Assembly: GCF_002741075.1 (NCBI RefSeq)
Contig: NZ_CP016634.1
Location: 1,906,501-1,970,500 of the forward strand
Source of the DNA: Pseudomonas putida
Lineage (GTDB): Bacteria > Pseudomonadota > Gammaproteobacteria > Pseudomonadales > Pseudomonadaceae
Direction: 5' to 3'
Length of the DNA: 64,000 nucleotides
The position numbers and the translations under genes were made by a program. Under the pieces are notes generated by a model that saw only the letters and a program-made list of their open reading frames with translations, did not search any database and was not told where the DNA came from. Below, one piece after another: positions 18,179-25,826 of the stretch; position 1 is the first letter of the stretch; each line of letters begins with the position of its first letter.

Positions 18179-18769
18179 TCAGTTGCTGGCCTGACTCAAC
18201 TTGCTGTACAGATCGGCGGGAAATGGCTTGCCGTTGGCGTCGAACTGGTTTTTGCGGAATTGGTACACCTCGCCTTCGGAAAGGAAGCTGTCGTGGTTGG
18301 CGTCGATGGCGTCGAACTCGGCATTGGCCTTGGGCGCGACCGCCAACAGTTCAGCGCGCGAGACACGGCCATCATGGTCGGCGTCGGTACGGGCGAAGGA
18401 CGCATCGCCGCACTTGCCCTCCCCGCACTTGCCTTCGGCCTGGGCCGCTTTGGCCTTGGCATCCTCGGCACCGCATTTGCCTTCGCCGCACTTGCCTTCA
18501 GCATGGGTCGCCTTGGCCTTGGCACCCTCGGCACCACACTTGCCCTCGCCGCATTTGCCTTCAGCCTGGGCCGCCTTGGCCTTGGCACCACTGGCGCCGC
18601 ATTTGCCTTCGCCACATTTGCCCTCGCCGGCCTTTTGCGCGGAAGCAAGCTGGTAGCCCTGGGGTAAAGCGTCCACGGCAAAGGCAGCGGACGTCATGTT
18701 GATACCACCAATCAAGGCGATGCTGAGCAGGCCAAGGCGGGTCTTGCTGGGGAACTGGGAACGGGTCAT
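18179..18769 (-). CDS. hvfA: HvfA/bufferin-type RiPP precursor with EGKCG repeats and EF-hand-like loops
   Basis: A 196-residue secreted precursor. A signal peptide (about 1-31) is followed by a cysteine-rich region, residues 49-121, in which EGKCGEGKCG occurs four times at a 21-residue period (Cys 52/57, 73/78, 94/99, 115/120), separated by Ala/Lys-rich spacers. EGKCG is the known substrate motif of HvfB-type enzymes, and the modified product binds copper. Unusually, the C-terminal part holds two EF-hand-like loops: DADHDGRVSRAE (129-140) and DANHDSFLSEGE (156-167). They suggest calcium binding. The gene leads hvfB and hvfC. It is probably induced by metal or envelope stress, though no regulator is encoded nearby. 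Confidence 0.9.
   Translation of the reverse strand: MTRSQFPSKTRLGLLSIALIGGINMTSAAFAVDALPQGYQLASAQKAGEGKCGEGKCGASGAKAKAAQAEGKCGEGKCGAEGAKAKATHAEGKCGEGKCGAEDAKAKAAQAEGKCGEGKCGDASFARTDADHDGRVSRAELLAVAPKANAEFDAIDANHDSFLSEGEVYQFRKNQFDANGKPFPADLYSKLSQASN
18407..18625 (-). repeat. 63-base tandem coding repeats of hvfA
   Basis: Four paired EGKCG units repeat every 63 bases (21 codons), with high nucleotide identity. The repeats encode the modifiable cysteines, so copy number changes would alter the number of metal-binding sites. Confidence 0.85.
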
Positions 18770-18936
18770 GGAGATTCTCCGAAATGTCTATGCGAGTGGG
18801 CCGCTAGGGCGAACGAGCCGGGGAACTTGGCCTAGGGCCGTTTCGTTCAGGCAGGTTCATTTGGCCTGAGGCTTGTATCGCGCACGTATCCGGAGGCCGT
18901 GGCATTTGTAAGCGAAGCCGTGCAAACGGGCGTTGT

Positions 18937-18952
18937 GATACACAGAGATACA
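18937..18952 (-). promoter_or_regulatory. GATACA direct repeats upstream of hvfA
   Basis: GATACA occurs at 18937-18942 and 18947-18952, exactly 10 bases apart (TGTATC-N4-TGTATC on the hvfA strand), the spacing of tandem OmpR-type response-regulator sites. A looser pair of GTATC words lies at 18875-18890. The binding factor is unknown. The site lies between the HD-GYP gene end and hvfA. Confidence 0.4.
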
Positions 18953-18987
18953 TTCAACCCTGGCACAGCCGACCCGCTTCGGCGCAG

Positions 18988-21837
18988 CTAAAGCTGCGCC
19001 ACCCAGTACGCCACATCCACCTCGTCGATCTGCTCGGGTCGCAAGAACTGCTGCGCATAGTCCCGATACACCCCGCTGCTCAGGAACAACCGCAACAGTT
19101 GCCCATCGAGGTGATTGTCGCGGGCCATCATGACCAGGATCTTCACCGACTCGGACAGGGTCTTGGCCGGTTTGTACGGTCGGTCGGCAGCGGTCAAGGC
19201 CTCGAAGACATCGGCAATGGCCATGACGCGCTCAGGAATACCCAGGTCATCCTTGCCCTGCCGACGCGGATAACCCGCGCCGTCCATCCGCTCGTGATGG
19301 CTGCCGGCAATGGCTGACACACGCTTGAGGTGACGCGGGAACGGCAATGAGTCGAGCATGATGATGGTCTGCACGATGTGCTCGTTGATCTTGAAACGTT
19401 CCTCCTCATTGAGCGTGCCGCGCCGGATCGACAGGTTGTACAACTCGCCGGCATTGCTGGCATGGGCCGGCAGGCGCATGTCGAAGCCCCAGATGTTGCG
19501 CGGGTCATCCTTGGCCACAGGCGGCTTGCGCGCGCCCCAGGCCACCCGTTGATCGTCGCGGTCGGCCAGCAGTGGTTCATCGGCGGGCAACGGCACTGGG
19601 GGGACGCCCGCCAAACGCTCCTCCTCGTCGCGCGAGAGCCCCAGACGGTTGTCGAAGTGCCGCTGCCAACGACGCTGGCCGATACGCTGCAGCTGCGCGA
19701 TGTCCTGCTCCTGCATGAACTCGCCCCCGATGTTGGCCTTGGCAACGAAGGCAAACGCCTCCTGCAGCTCGGCCTTTGCGCTCTGGAGCGTGCGCTGCAG
19801 CGCCGACGGGTCCGCACCGCTGGCAAGCCCCTGCCAGTAGTCGAGCTCGGCATCGCGCCAGAGCACTTCGAAGCGCATGCGTACTTCGTGGATGCGGTTG
19901 TAAAGGGTTTCCAGCTTGGTCGCCTTGTCCACCACATATTCGGGGCTGGTGACCTTGCCACAGTCGTGCAACCAGGCGGCGACATGGAACTCATAGCGCT
20001 CGGCATCGCTCATGGTGAAATCGGCATAGGGGCCGCTGTCGGCCTGCACGGCTTTGTCCAGCAGCATCTGGGCCAGTTGCGGCACCCGCTCGCAATGGCC
20101 GCCCGTGTAGGGGCTCTTGGCGTCGATGGCATCGGCCAGCAGCTTGATCATCGCATCGAGCAGGCGTTGCTGGGCCTCGACCAACTGACGCGTCTCGATG
20201 GCCACCGCCGCAGCGCCAGACAGCTCTTCGACGAAGCGCCGGAACGGCTGCCCCACCCCTTCGTCCGCTTGCTCAGCCTCCAATTGCAGCACCAGGATGC
20301 CGAGCAGCGCCTGACTGCGGTCATTGAGCACCACCGCCAGGCTGCGCCCGCGCAGTTCAAGGGCGTGGGTGACGACTGCCGCCAAGTCCAGGTGCTCGTC
20401 GTGGTGAATCTCGAGCTGTCCCGGATAGCCATCGCTTCCACAGCAAGTGGCCAGGCGCAATTGTGCGTGGTCTACGTCGAACAGGTACACCGCGCCAGCA
20501 TGCACCCCGGCGGCATTGACCAAATGGGTCAACACCCCCTCGAGCATCCGCTCAAGCTGGCTCTCGCGGCTGAGCGTGAGGGTGATCGCCTGAAAGCTGC
20601 GGATCGTCCCGGACATGCGACTGAGCACCTGGCTGAGCTCACTTACCTCCGACACCCGCGAGCTGACCCCCACCTCGCGGCTGAAATCAAAACCTGCCAG
20701 GCCTCGCACCTGATCGGCCAGCAGGCGCAACGGGCGGCCGATACGCTGGCCGAGCAAGCCGCCAAGCACCAGCAGCACGGCCATCAGCGCCGCGGCCCAG
20801 AGCAGTTGCTCGAACAATACCTGACGCGCTCCCGCCAACAGTTCGCGGGCAGGGACGGCGATCAGCACCTGTAACTCCTGCCCGGCCAAACTACTGAGCG
20901 GAACACGCATGCCGTACCACGCGTCCCCGTCCACCTGGTAACGCATGGGCCGAGCTCCCTGGGGCAAGTCGGCATAGAGCTGCGCAAGGCTGGGAATGCC
21001 GAGCTCGGTGATGCGCGACAGGCGCACCGTATCGCCCTCGTGCACGATGAGCCGCTCAAGGTCCGGATACGCCACCACGTTGCCTTGACCGTCGATCACC
21101 GCAAGCTCGGTGCCAGGCGTCATGCGTAGGTCTCGGCTTTCACTGGCCAGATCGTCGACCGAGACATCCATGCCGATCACCGATCCACCCTGGATACTGC
21201 GCTGGGCCATGGTCATGCCGACCTCCCGGGTGGTGAAGAACACATACGGGCGGGTCAGCACGGTAGTGCCCTGCCCCGCGGCATCGACGAACCAGGGACG
21301 CTCGCGCGGATCGAAGCGGTAGTCCGGCTTGGCCTGGATCTGGAGCAGGTTGAGTTGGCGATCGTAGAAGCGCCATTGGCCCGACATTGCCCCACCCGCC
21401 TGCTGACTGACGCTCTGCACCAGGAAGACCGTGCCAGGTGGCGCCGCAAAACGTTCGAGCAACTGTGGATCCCTAAGCCTGCGCACGAGCAGGAACTCAC
21501 CGTTGGCGTAACCAACGTAGGCTGCACTGAGCATCTTGTTGGCGTTCAGGCTCTCGACCAGTTGCGGGAGCCGTTCCAGGCGTTGGGCCAAGTCGCCGGC
21601 GAGCGGATCGGAGGCCAGCAGCCGCAGACTGCTCTGCACCGGATCGACCAAACGGCGGGCGCGCTCATCGATCGTCTTGCCCGCCTGCTGGGCGGTATCT
21701 CCTGCGGCAGCCACCAGGGTCTGTCGGACTGCGCTGTAGCCCTGCCAGGCCAGCCCCGTGCCCAGCAGCAGCATGCCCAGCATGATCGCCAGCGCCACCA
21801 ACAGTTGCAAAGAGATGCCACGTCCGGGGCTGTTCAT
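18988..21837 (-). CDS. Membrane sensor with dCache, HAMP, GAF and HD-GYP domains
   Basis: A 949-residue inner-membrane protein. After a first membrane helix (about 10-32) comes a large periplasmic dCache-type sensor (about 40-335; YRFDPRERPWFVDAAGQG is typical), a second helix (about 345-365), a HAMP-like linker, a GAF-like domain (about 430-560) and an HD-GYP domain likely to hydrolyse cyclic di-GMP. The metal and catalytic motifs HDCGK (about 623) and HHERMDGAGYP (about 847) are present, followed by ERVMAIADVFEALTAADRPY. The two motifs are about 220 residues apart instead of roughly 60, so the domain carries a large insertion. It follows an unrelated operon and is probably expressed alone. 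Confidence 0.88.
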   Translation of the reverse strand: MNSPGRGISLQLLVALAIMLGMLLLGTGLAWQGYSAVRQTLVAAAGDTAQQAGKTIDERARRLVDPVQSSLRLLASDPLAGDLAQRLERLPQLVESLNANKMLSAAYVGYANGEFLLVRRLRDPQLLERFAAPPGTVFLVQSVSQQAGGAMSGQWRFYDRQLNLLQIQAKPDYRFDPRERPWFVDAAGQGTTVLTRPYVFFTTREVGMTMAQRSIQGGSVIGMDVSVDDLASESRDLRMTPGTELAVIDGQGNVVAYPDLERLIVHEGDTVRLSRITELGIPSLAQLYADLPQGARPMRYQVDGDAWYGMRVPLSSLAGQELQVLIAVPARELLAGARQVLFEQLLWAAALMAVLLVLGGLLGQRIGRPLRLLADQVRGLAGFDFSREVGVSSRVSEVSELSQVLSRMSGTIRSFQAITLTLSRESQLERMLEGVLTHLVNAAGVHAGAVYLFDVDHAQLRLATCCGSDGYPGQLEIHHDEHLDLAAVVTHALELRGRSLAVVLNDRSQALLGILVLQLEAEQADEGVGQPFRRFVEELSGAAAVAIETRQLVEAQQRLLDAMIKLLADAIDAKSPYTGGHCERVPQLAQMLLDKAVQADSGPYADFTMSDAERYEFHVAAWLHDCGKVTSPEYVVDKATKLETLYNRIHEVRMRFEVLWRDAELDYWQGLASGADPSALQRTLQSAKAELQEAFAFVAKANIGGEFMQEQDIAQLQRIGQRRWQRHFDNRLGLSRDEEERLAGVPPVPLPADEPLLADRDDQRVAWGARKPPVAKDDPRNIWGFDMRLPAHASNAGELYNLSIRRGTLNEEERFKINEHIVQTIIMLDSLPFPRHLKRVSAIAGSHHERMDGAGYPRRQGKDDLGIPERVMAIADVFEALTAADRPYKPAKTLSESVKILVMMARDNHLDGQLLRLFLSSGVYRDYAQQFLRPEQIDEVDVAYWVAQL

Positions 21838-22002
21838 CGCCGCACGCTCCCTGAACGCCTGGCTACACAGACCCCGAACACACAGCCCGCCGACAGGCGA
21901 GCGACAACAATCAGCACACAGCCCATCCCAGGTACTCCATGTGTGGCGTTTCCAACAGTGTAATCAGCCAACGCATGACCTGTTGCTCAGTGCAGGCCGC
22001 GT

Positions 22003-22194
22003 GCGGGCGGTCGCGGCAACGGCCCGCGTGTCAGCGCGGTGGACCTGCCGGCCCGTTACCCGATCACCCGGCAGCTGAGCGCCACGGTCAAGGTCAATAA
22101 CCTGTTCGACAAGGCGTACTACACCAATACCGCCGGCAACAGCTACTACGGCGCGCCGCGTAATGCCACCGTTGGCTTGAAGTACGACTTCTAA
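22003..22194 (+). pseudogene. C-terminal remnant of a TonB-dependent receptor
   Basis: The frame reads GNGPRVSAVDLPARYPIT, then LSATVKVNNLFDKAYYTN and ends ATVGLKYDF followed by TAA at 22192-22194. These are the last strands of a siderophore-type outer-membrane beta barrel, including the terminal aromatic Phe. No upstream part of the receptor exists here: the frame is closed by a TGA at 21976-21978. A receptor gene has been deleted except for its final 60 or so codons. Confidence 0.85.
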
Positions 22195-22207
22195 GCAGCC
22201 CCGGATA

Positions 22208-22244
22208 CGACAGCGCCCACGTCTTCACGTGGGCGCTGTCGTTT
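22208..22244. terminator. Strong terminator serving convergent genes
   Basis: A perfect stem of 15 base pairs (22208-22222 with 22227-22241) closes a CTTC loop and is followed by TTT on the plus strand. It lies just after the receptor remnant and just before the end of the convergent DyP gene. Confidence 0.85.
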
Positions 22245-22247
22245 CGG

Positions 22248-23186
22248 TTAGTCCTCGCAAGCCGCCAGGAAAGTGGCCGACGGCACGTAGAACAACCCGC
22301 CCGTCACCGCCCGGCTGTAGTCGAGCAACCGGTCGTAGTTACCGGGCGGCTTGCCGATGAACATGTTCTGGAGCATTTCCTCGATCGGTGCCGGCGAGCG
22401 GGCATACCCGATGAAATAGGTGCCGAACTCCCCTGCCCCGGGACGCCCAAAGGGCATGTTGTCGCGCAGGATCTTCACCTCTTGGCCATTCTTTTCCAGG
22501 GTGGTCAGCGAGCTGTGCGAACAACTGGGCTTTACCGACTCGTCCAGTTCGATGTCCGACAGCTTGGTGCGCCCGATGATGTTTTCCTGCTCCGACGTGG
22601 ACAGCCCGTTCCAGCCGGTCATGTCGTGCAGGTACTTCTGCACCAGGACGTAGCTTCCCCCCGTGAACGACGGGTCCTCGTCGCCGACGAGTGTGAACTT
22701 GCCGACCTCGCGGCCAGTGGGGTTCTCGGTGCCGTCGACGAAACCGATGATGCTGCGCATGTCGAAGTAACGGAAACCCTGGACCTCGTCGACCACCGTC
22801 ACTGCGGCTTCCAGGCGCTTCATGACCTGCGCGGCCAACTCGAAGCACAGGTCCATCTGTTCGGCGCGGATGTGCAGCAGGATGTCTCCAGGGGTGGCCA
22901 CCGCCATACGATCGCCACTGCCGATCTCCCGGAAAGGATGCAACGACGCCGGACGCGGCGCGCCAAACAGCGTCTCCCACACGCCAGCGCCAAAGCCCAC
23001 CACGCAGGAAAGATTGCCCGACGGCACGCGCTTGCCGACTGACCGGACCAGCCCGGCGAGGTCGCCACAGAGCGCACGAACGCGATCGCGGCTGTCGTCA
23101 CCGGGGCTCAAAGTGGCCACGATGAAAATGGCGCTGCGGGTAATCGGGGTATCGACAGCCTGGGGCTCGATCTCGGAAATGTTCAT
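22248..23186 (-). CDS. Dye-decolorizing (DyP) haem peroxidase
   Basis: A 312-residue haem peroxidase of the bacterial DyP family (A/B-type length, no signal peptide). The diagnostic GFVDGTENPTG motif supplies the catalytic Asp. The proximal haem His is probably in the PSCSHSSL region, with distal Arg and Phe in the GEFGTYFIGYARSP segment. DyP enzymes oxidise dyes, lignin-type phenols or porphyrin-like substrates with peroxide. ATG at 23186 is preferred to one 11 codons earlier because family similarity begins there. The neighbours are an oxidase operon and a terminator, so it is likely a single-gene unit. Confidence 0.9.
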   Translation of the reverse strand: MNISEIEPQAVDTPITRSAIFIVATLSPGDDSRDRVRALCGDLAGLVRSVGKRVPSGNLSCVVGFGAGVWETLFGAPRPASLHPFREIGSGDRMAVATPGDILLHIRAEQMDLCFELAAQVMKRLEAAVTVVDEVQGFRYFDMRSIIGFVDGTENPTGREVGKFTLVGDEDPSFTGGSYVLVQKYLHDMTGWNGLSTSEQENIIGRTKLSDIELDESVKPSCSHSSLTTLEKNGQEVKILRDNMPFGRPGAGEFGTYFIGYARSPAPIEEMLQNMFIGKPPGNYDRLLDYSRAVTGGLFYVPSATFLAACED

Positions 23187-23298
23187 GTTCACGGGCTTCG
23201 CCTTATAGACAGTCAGCAATTACGAGCCCGCGCCAGCACGCCAGCGGGGCTCGGTTTAAGGGTATAGCACACTGCAAACCCACGAACGGGCCGCAGGC

Positions 23299-23328
23299 GA
23301 TGACGCCCGGCTCACACCGGGCGTCATC
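23299..23328 (-). terminator. Hairpin after cioB
   Basis: GATGACGCCCGG (23299-23310) pairs perfectly with CCGGGCGTCATC (23317-23328) around a six-base loop, just after the cioB stop. No T run follows on the minus strand, so it may stabilise the transcript rather than end it. Confidence 0.5.
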
Positions 23329-23337
23329 CAGGCAGCC

Positions 23338-24354
23338 TCAATGGTAGGCGTCCCCGGCTTTGACCTTGCCGCGGAACACGTGGTAGCTCCAGAAGGTGTA
23401 GCCCAGGATGATCGGGATGATGAACAGCGCGCCGATCAAGGCGAACAGCTGGCTCGTCAGCGGCGCGGCGGCCTGCCACAGATCGATCGAAGGCGGCACG
23501 ATGTTCGGCCAGATGCTGATCGCAAGGGCCAGGTAACCGAGGAACACCAACGCGACCACGCCCATGAACGGCAGGTGCGAATGGCGCTTGCGCAGGCTCT
23601 TCTGGATCACCACCACCGCCAGTACCGCCAACCCGGCGATCAGCGCGCAGCGGATCCAGTGGCTACCGGCGAACCAGCGCTGGGCGATGTCGGCGTGTAG
23701 CCAGGCCGTCCAGGCACAGATCACCGCGATCACCACCGCCAGCAGGTACAGCAGCGGACGGCTGTAGTGACGCATGCGCGCCTCCAGCATGCCGTCGGTC
23801 TTGATCAGCAACCAGGTGCTGCCCAGCAGCGCATAGGCCAGGATCAACCCCACACCACAGAACAGCGGAAACGGCGCCAGCCAATCCAGCGCGCTGCCGG
23901 CAAACTGGCGGTTCTGCACAGGGATGCCCGAGATATAGGTGCCAATGGCTACACCCTGGAAGAACGTGGCCAGCACCGAGCCACCGATGAACGCCTTGTC
24001 CCAGAGATGGCGCTTGCGCGGGTGCGCCTTGAAGCGGAATTCGAACGCGACGCCGCGGAAGATCAGTCCGGCCAACACCAGCACCAGCGGCAAGTACAGC
24101 GCTTCGAGAATCACCGAGTAGGCCAGCGGGAACGCGCCATACAGCGCCGCCGCACCCAATACCGCCCAGGTCTCGTTGCCATCCCAGACCGGCGCGACGG
24201 TATTCATCATCACATCACGCTCGCTGGAGTCGCTGATCAGGGGAAACAGAATCCCCAAGCCTAAGTCGAAACCATCCATGATCACGTACATCATCAGGCC
24301 AAAAGCGATGATCACGCCCCAGATGATCGACAAGTCGATACCTTGAATTGCCAT
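23338..24354 (-). CDS. cioB: Cyanide-insensitive quinol oxidase subunit II
   Basis: A 338-residue inner-membrane protein of the CydB family with about eight or nine transmembrane helices. It starts with the conserved WGVIIAFGLMMYVIMDGFDL and contains VWDGNETWAVLGAAALYGAF, typical of subunit II, and ends with a basic tail. Together with cioA it forms a bd-type quinol oxidase that reduces oxygen to water and resists cyanide. It begins 14 bases after cioA and no CydX-like third subunit is seen. Confidence 0.93.
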   Translation of the reverse strand: MAIQGIDLSIIWGVIIAFGLMMYVIMDGFDLGLGILFPLISDSSERDVMMNTVAPVWDGNETWAVLGAAALYGAFPLAYSVILEALYLPLVLVLAGLIFRGVAFEFRFKAHPRKRHLWDKAFIGGSVLATFFQGVAIGTYISGIPVQNRQFAGSALDWLAPFPLFCGVGLILAYALLGSTWLLIKTDGMLEARMRHYSRPLLYLLAVVIAVICAWTAWLHADIAQRWFAGSHWIRCALIAGLAVLAVVVIQKSLRKRHSHLPFMGVVALVFLGYLALAISIWPNIVPPSIDLWQAAAPLTSQLFALIGALFIIPIILGYTFWSYHVFRGKVKAGDAYH

Positions 24355-24368
24355 GGTTCAGTCCCCTT

Positions 24369-25760
24369 TCAATCCGCTACCGACAGCGGACGACGCGCTG
24401 TCGCAAGTTGGCCCGGTTGCTCAGGCGATACGTGCTCCTCATGTGCCTTCGGCCCCTTGCGCACCAGGCGCATCATGTAGCCGATACCCACCGTGAACAC
24501 CGAGAAGTAGATCAGGACGAACAGCGCCAGGGTCACGCTCATCTGCGTCGCGCTGTGATTGGACGCCGCCTGCGTGGTGCGCAACATGCCGTAGACCACC
24601 CACGGCTGGCGGCCGACCTCGGTGGTGAACCAACCCGCGAGCAAGGCGATCAGGCCCGAGGGCCCCATGAGCAGCGCAAACCACAGGAAGAGTCGGTTGC
24701 GGTAAAGGGCGCCGCCTCGGCGCAATACCAGCGCCAGCAGTGCACAGGCCAGCATCAACATGCCCAGGCCCGCCATGACCCGGAAGCTCCAGAAGATGAT
24801 CGTGGAATTGGGCCGGTCCTCTTTGGCGAAGCTCTTGAGCGCCGGGATCTGCTTGTCCAGGCTGTGGGTCAGGATCAGGCTGCCCAGGCAAGGCACCTCC
24901 AGGCTGTAGCGGGTCTTCTCGGCGTCCATGTCCGGCAGGCCGAACAGCACCAGCGGCGAGGCCTCACCGGGCACGTTCTCCCAATGGCCCTCGATGGCCG
25001 CGATCTTCGCCGGTTGATGTTCCAGGGTGTTCAGGCCATGGGCATCACCCACCACGACTTGCACGGGCGTGGCCACCAAAATCATCCACATGGCCATCGA
25101 CAGCATCTTGCGCACCTGTGGCGTGTTGCGACCCCGTAGCAAGTGCCAGGCAGCGCAGGCCCCCACGAACAGGGCGGTCGACAGGAATGCGGCCAGCGCC
25201 ATGTGCGCCAGGCGGTAAGGGAACGACGGATTGAAGACGATCTTGAACCAGTCCATCGGCGCGACACGACCATCGATGATCTCGATGCCTTGTGGCGTCT
25301 GCATCCAGCTGTTGGACGAGAGGATCCAGAACATCGAGATGAGCGTGCCGATGGCGACCATGATGGTGGCGAAAAAGTGCAGCTTGCGCCCTACCCGGTC
25401 CCAGCCGAACAGCATCACACCCAAGAAGCCTGCTTCCAGGAAGAACGCCGTCAGCACCTCGTACGTGAGCAAGGGCCCGGTCACGCTACCGGCGAAATCG
25501 GAGAAGCGCGCCCAGTTGGTGCCAAACTCATAGGCCATGACCAGGCCCGAGACGACGCCCATGCCGAAGTTGACCGCGAAGATCTTCGACCAGAAGTGGT
25601 ACAGGTCCTTGTAGACCACGTTGCTGGTCTTGAGCCAGCAGCCTTCGAGCACCGCAAGAAAGCTTGCCAGGCCAATGGTGATGGCCGGGAAGATGATGTG
25701 AAACGAGACCGTGAAGGCGAACTGAATCCGCGCCAGGTCCAACGCACCTAGATTCGACAT
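24369..25760 (-). CDS. cioA: Cyanide-insensitive quinol oxidase subunit I
   Basis: A 463-residue CydA-family subunit carrying the haems of a bd-type oxidase. The start LDLARIQFAFTVSFHIIFPA holds the His haem ligand; GWFTTEVGRQPWVVYG and the first-half motif NFGMGVVSGLVMAYEFGTNW are diagnostic. The quinol (Q) loop is short, as in the CIO type of Pseudomonas, rather than the long E. coli cytochrome bd loop. AAGGA precedes the start. Upstream (66 bases) lies the end of an FdhF-type gene on the same strand. Confidence 0.93.
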   Translation of the reverse strand: MSNLGALDLARIQFAFTVSFHIIFPAITIGLASFLAVLEGCWLKTSNVVYKDLYHFWSKIFAVNFGMGVVSGLVMAYEFGTNWARFSDFAGSVTGPLLTYEVLTAFFLEAGFLGVMLFGWDRVGRKLHFFATIMVAIGTLISMFWILSSNSWMQTPQGIEIIDGRVAPMDWFKIVFNPSFPYRLAHMALAAFLSTALFVGACAAWHLLRGRNTPQVRKMLSMAMWMILVATPVQVVVGDAHGLNTLEHQPAKIAAIEGHWENVPGEASPLVLFGLPDMDAEKTRYSLEVPCLGSLILTHSLDKQIPALKSFAKEDRPNSTIIFWSFRVMAGLGMLMLACALLALVLRRGGALYRNRLFLWFALLMGPSGLIALLAGWFTTEVGRQPWVVYGMLRTTQAASNHSATQMSVTLALFVLIYFSVFTVGIGYMMRLVRKGPKAHEEHVSPEQPGQLATARRPLSVAD

Positions 25761-25826
25761 GACAATTTCCTTGTAGGCCGTAGCCGGTTGCCCGGCCAGG
25801 GCCTACCCACAGAGGGAACGTGAGGG

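Noticed and set aside
18407..18625. CRISPR-like short repeats
   Set aside because: The repeats have a 63-base period, are in frame and encode EGKCG motifs of hvfA; there are no variable spacers and no cas genes.
18223..18702. Plus-strand frames of 150-160 residues opposite hvfA with His/Arg/Cys-rich repeats
   Set aside because: They mirror the EGKCG coding repeats in other frames and have no independent support.
19378..20874. A 498-residue open frame on the plus strand opposite the HD-GYP gene
   Set aside because: Antisense to a gene with HDCGK and GYP motifs; composition typical of GC-rich shadow frames.
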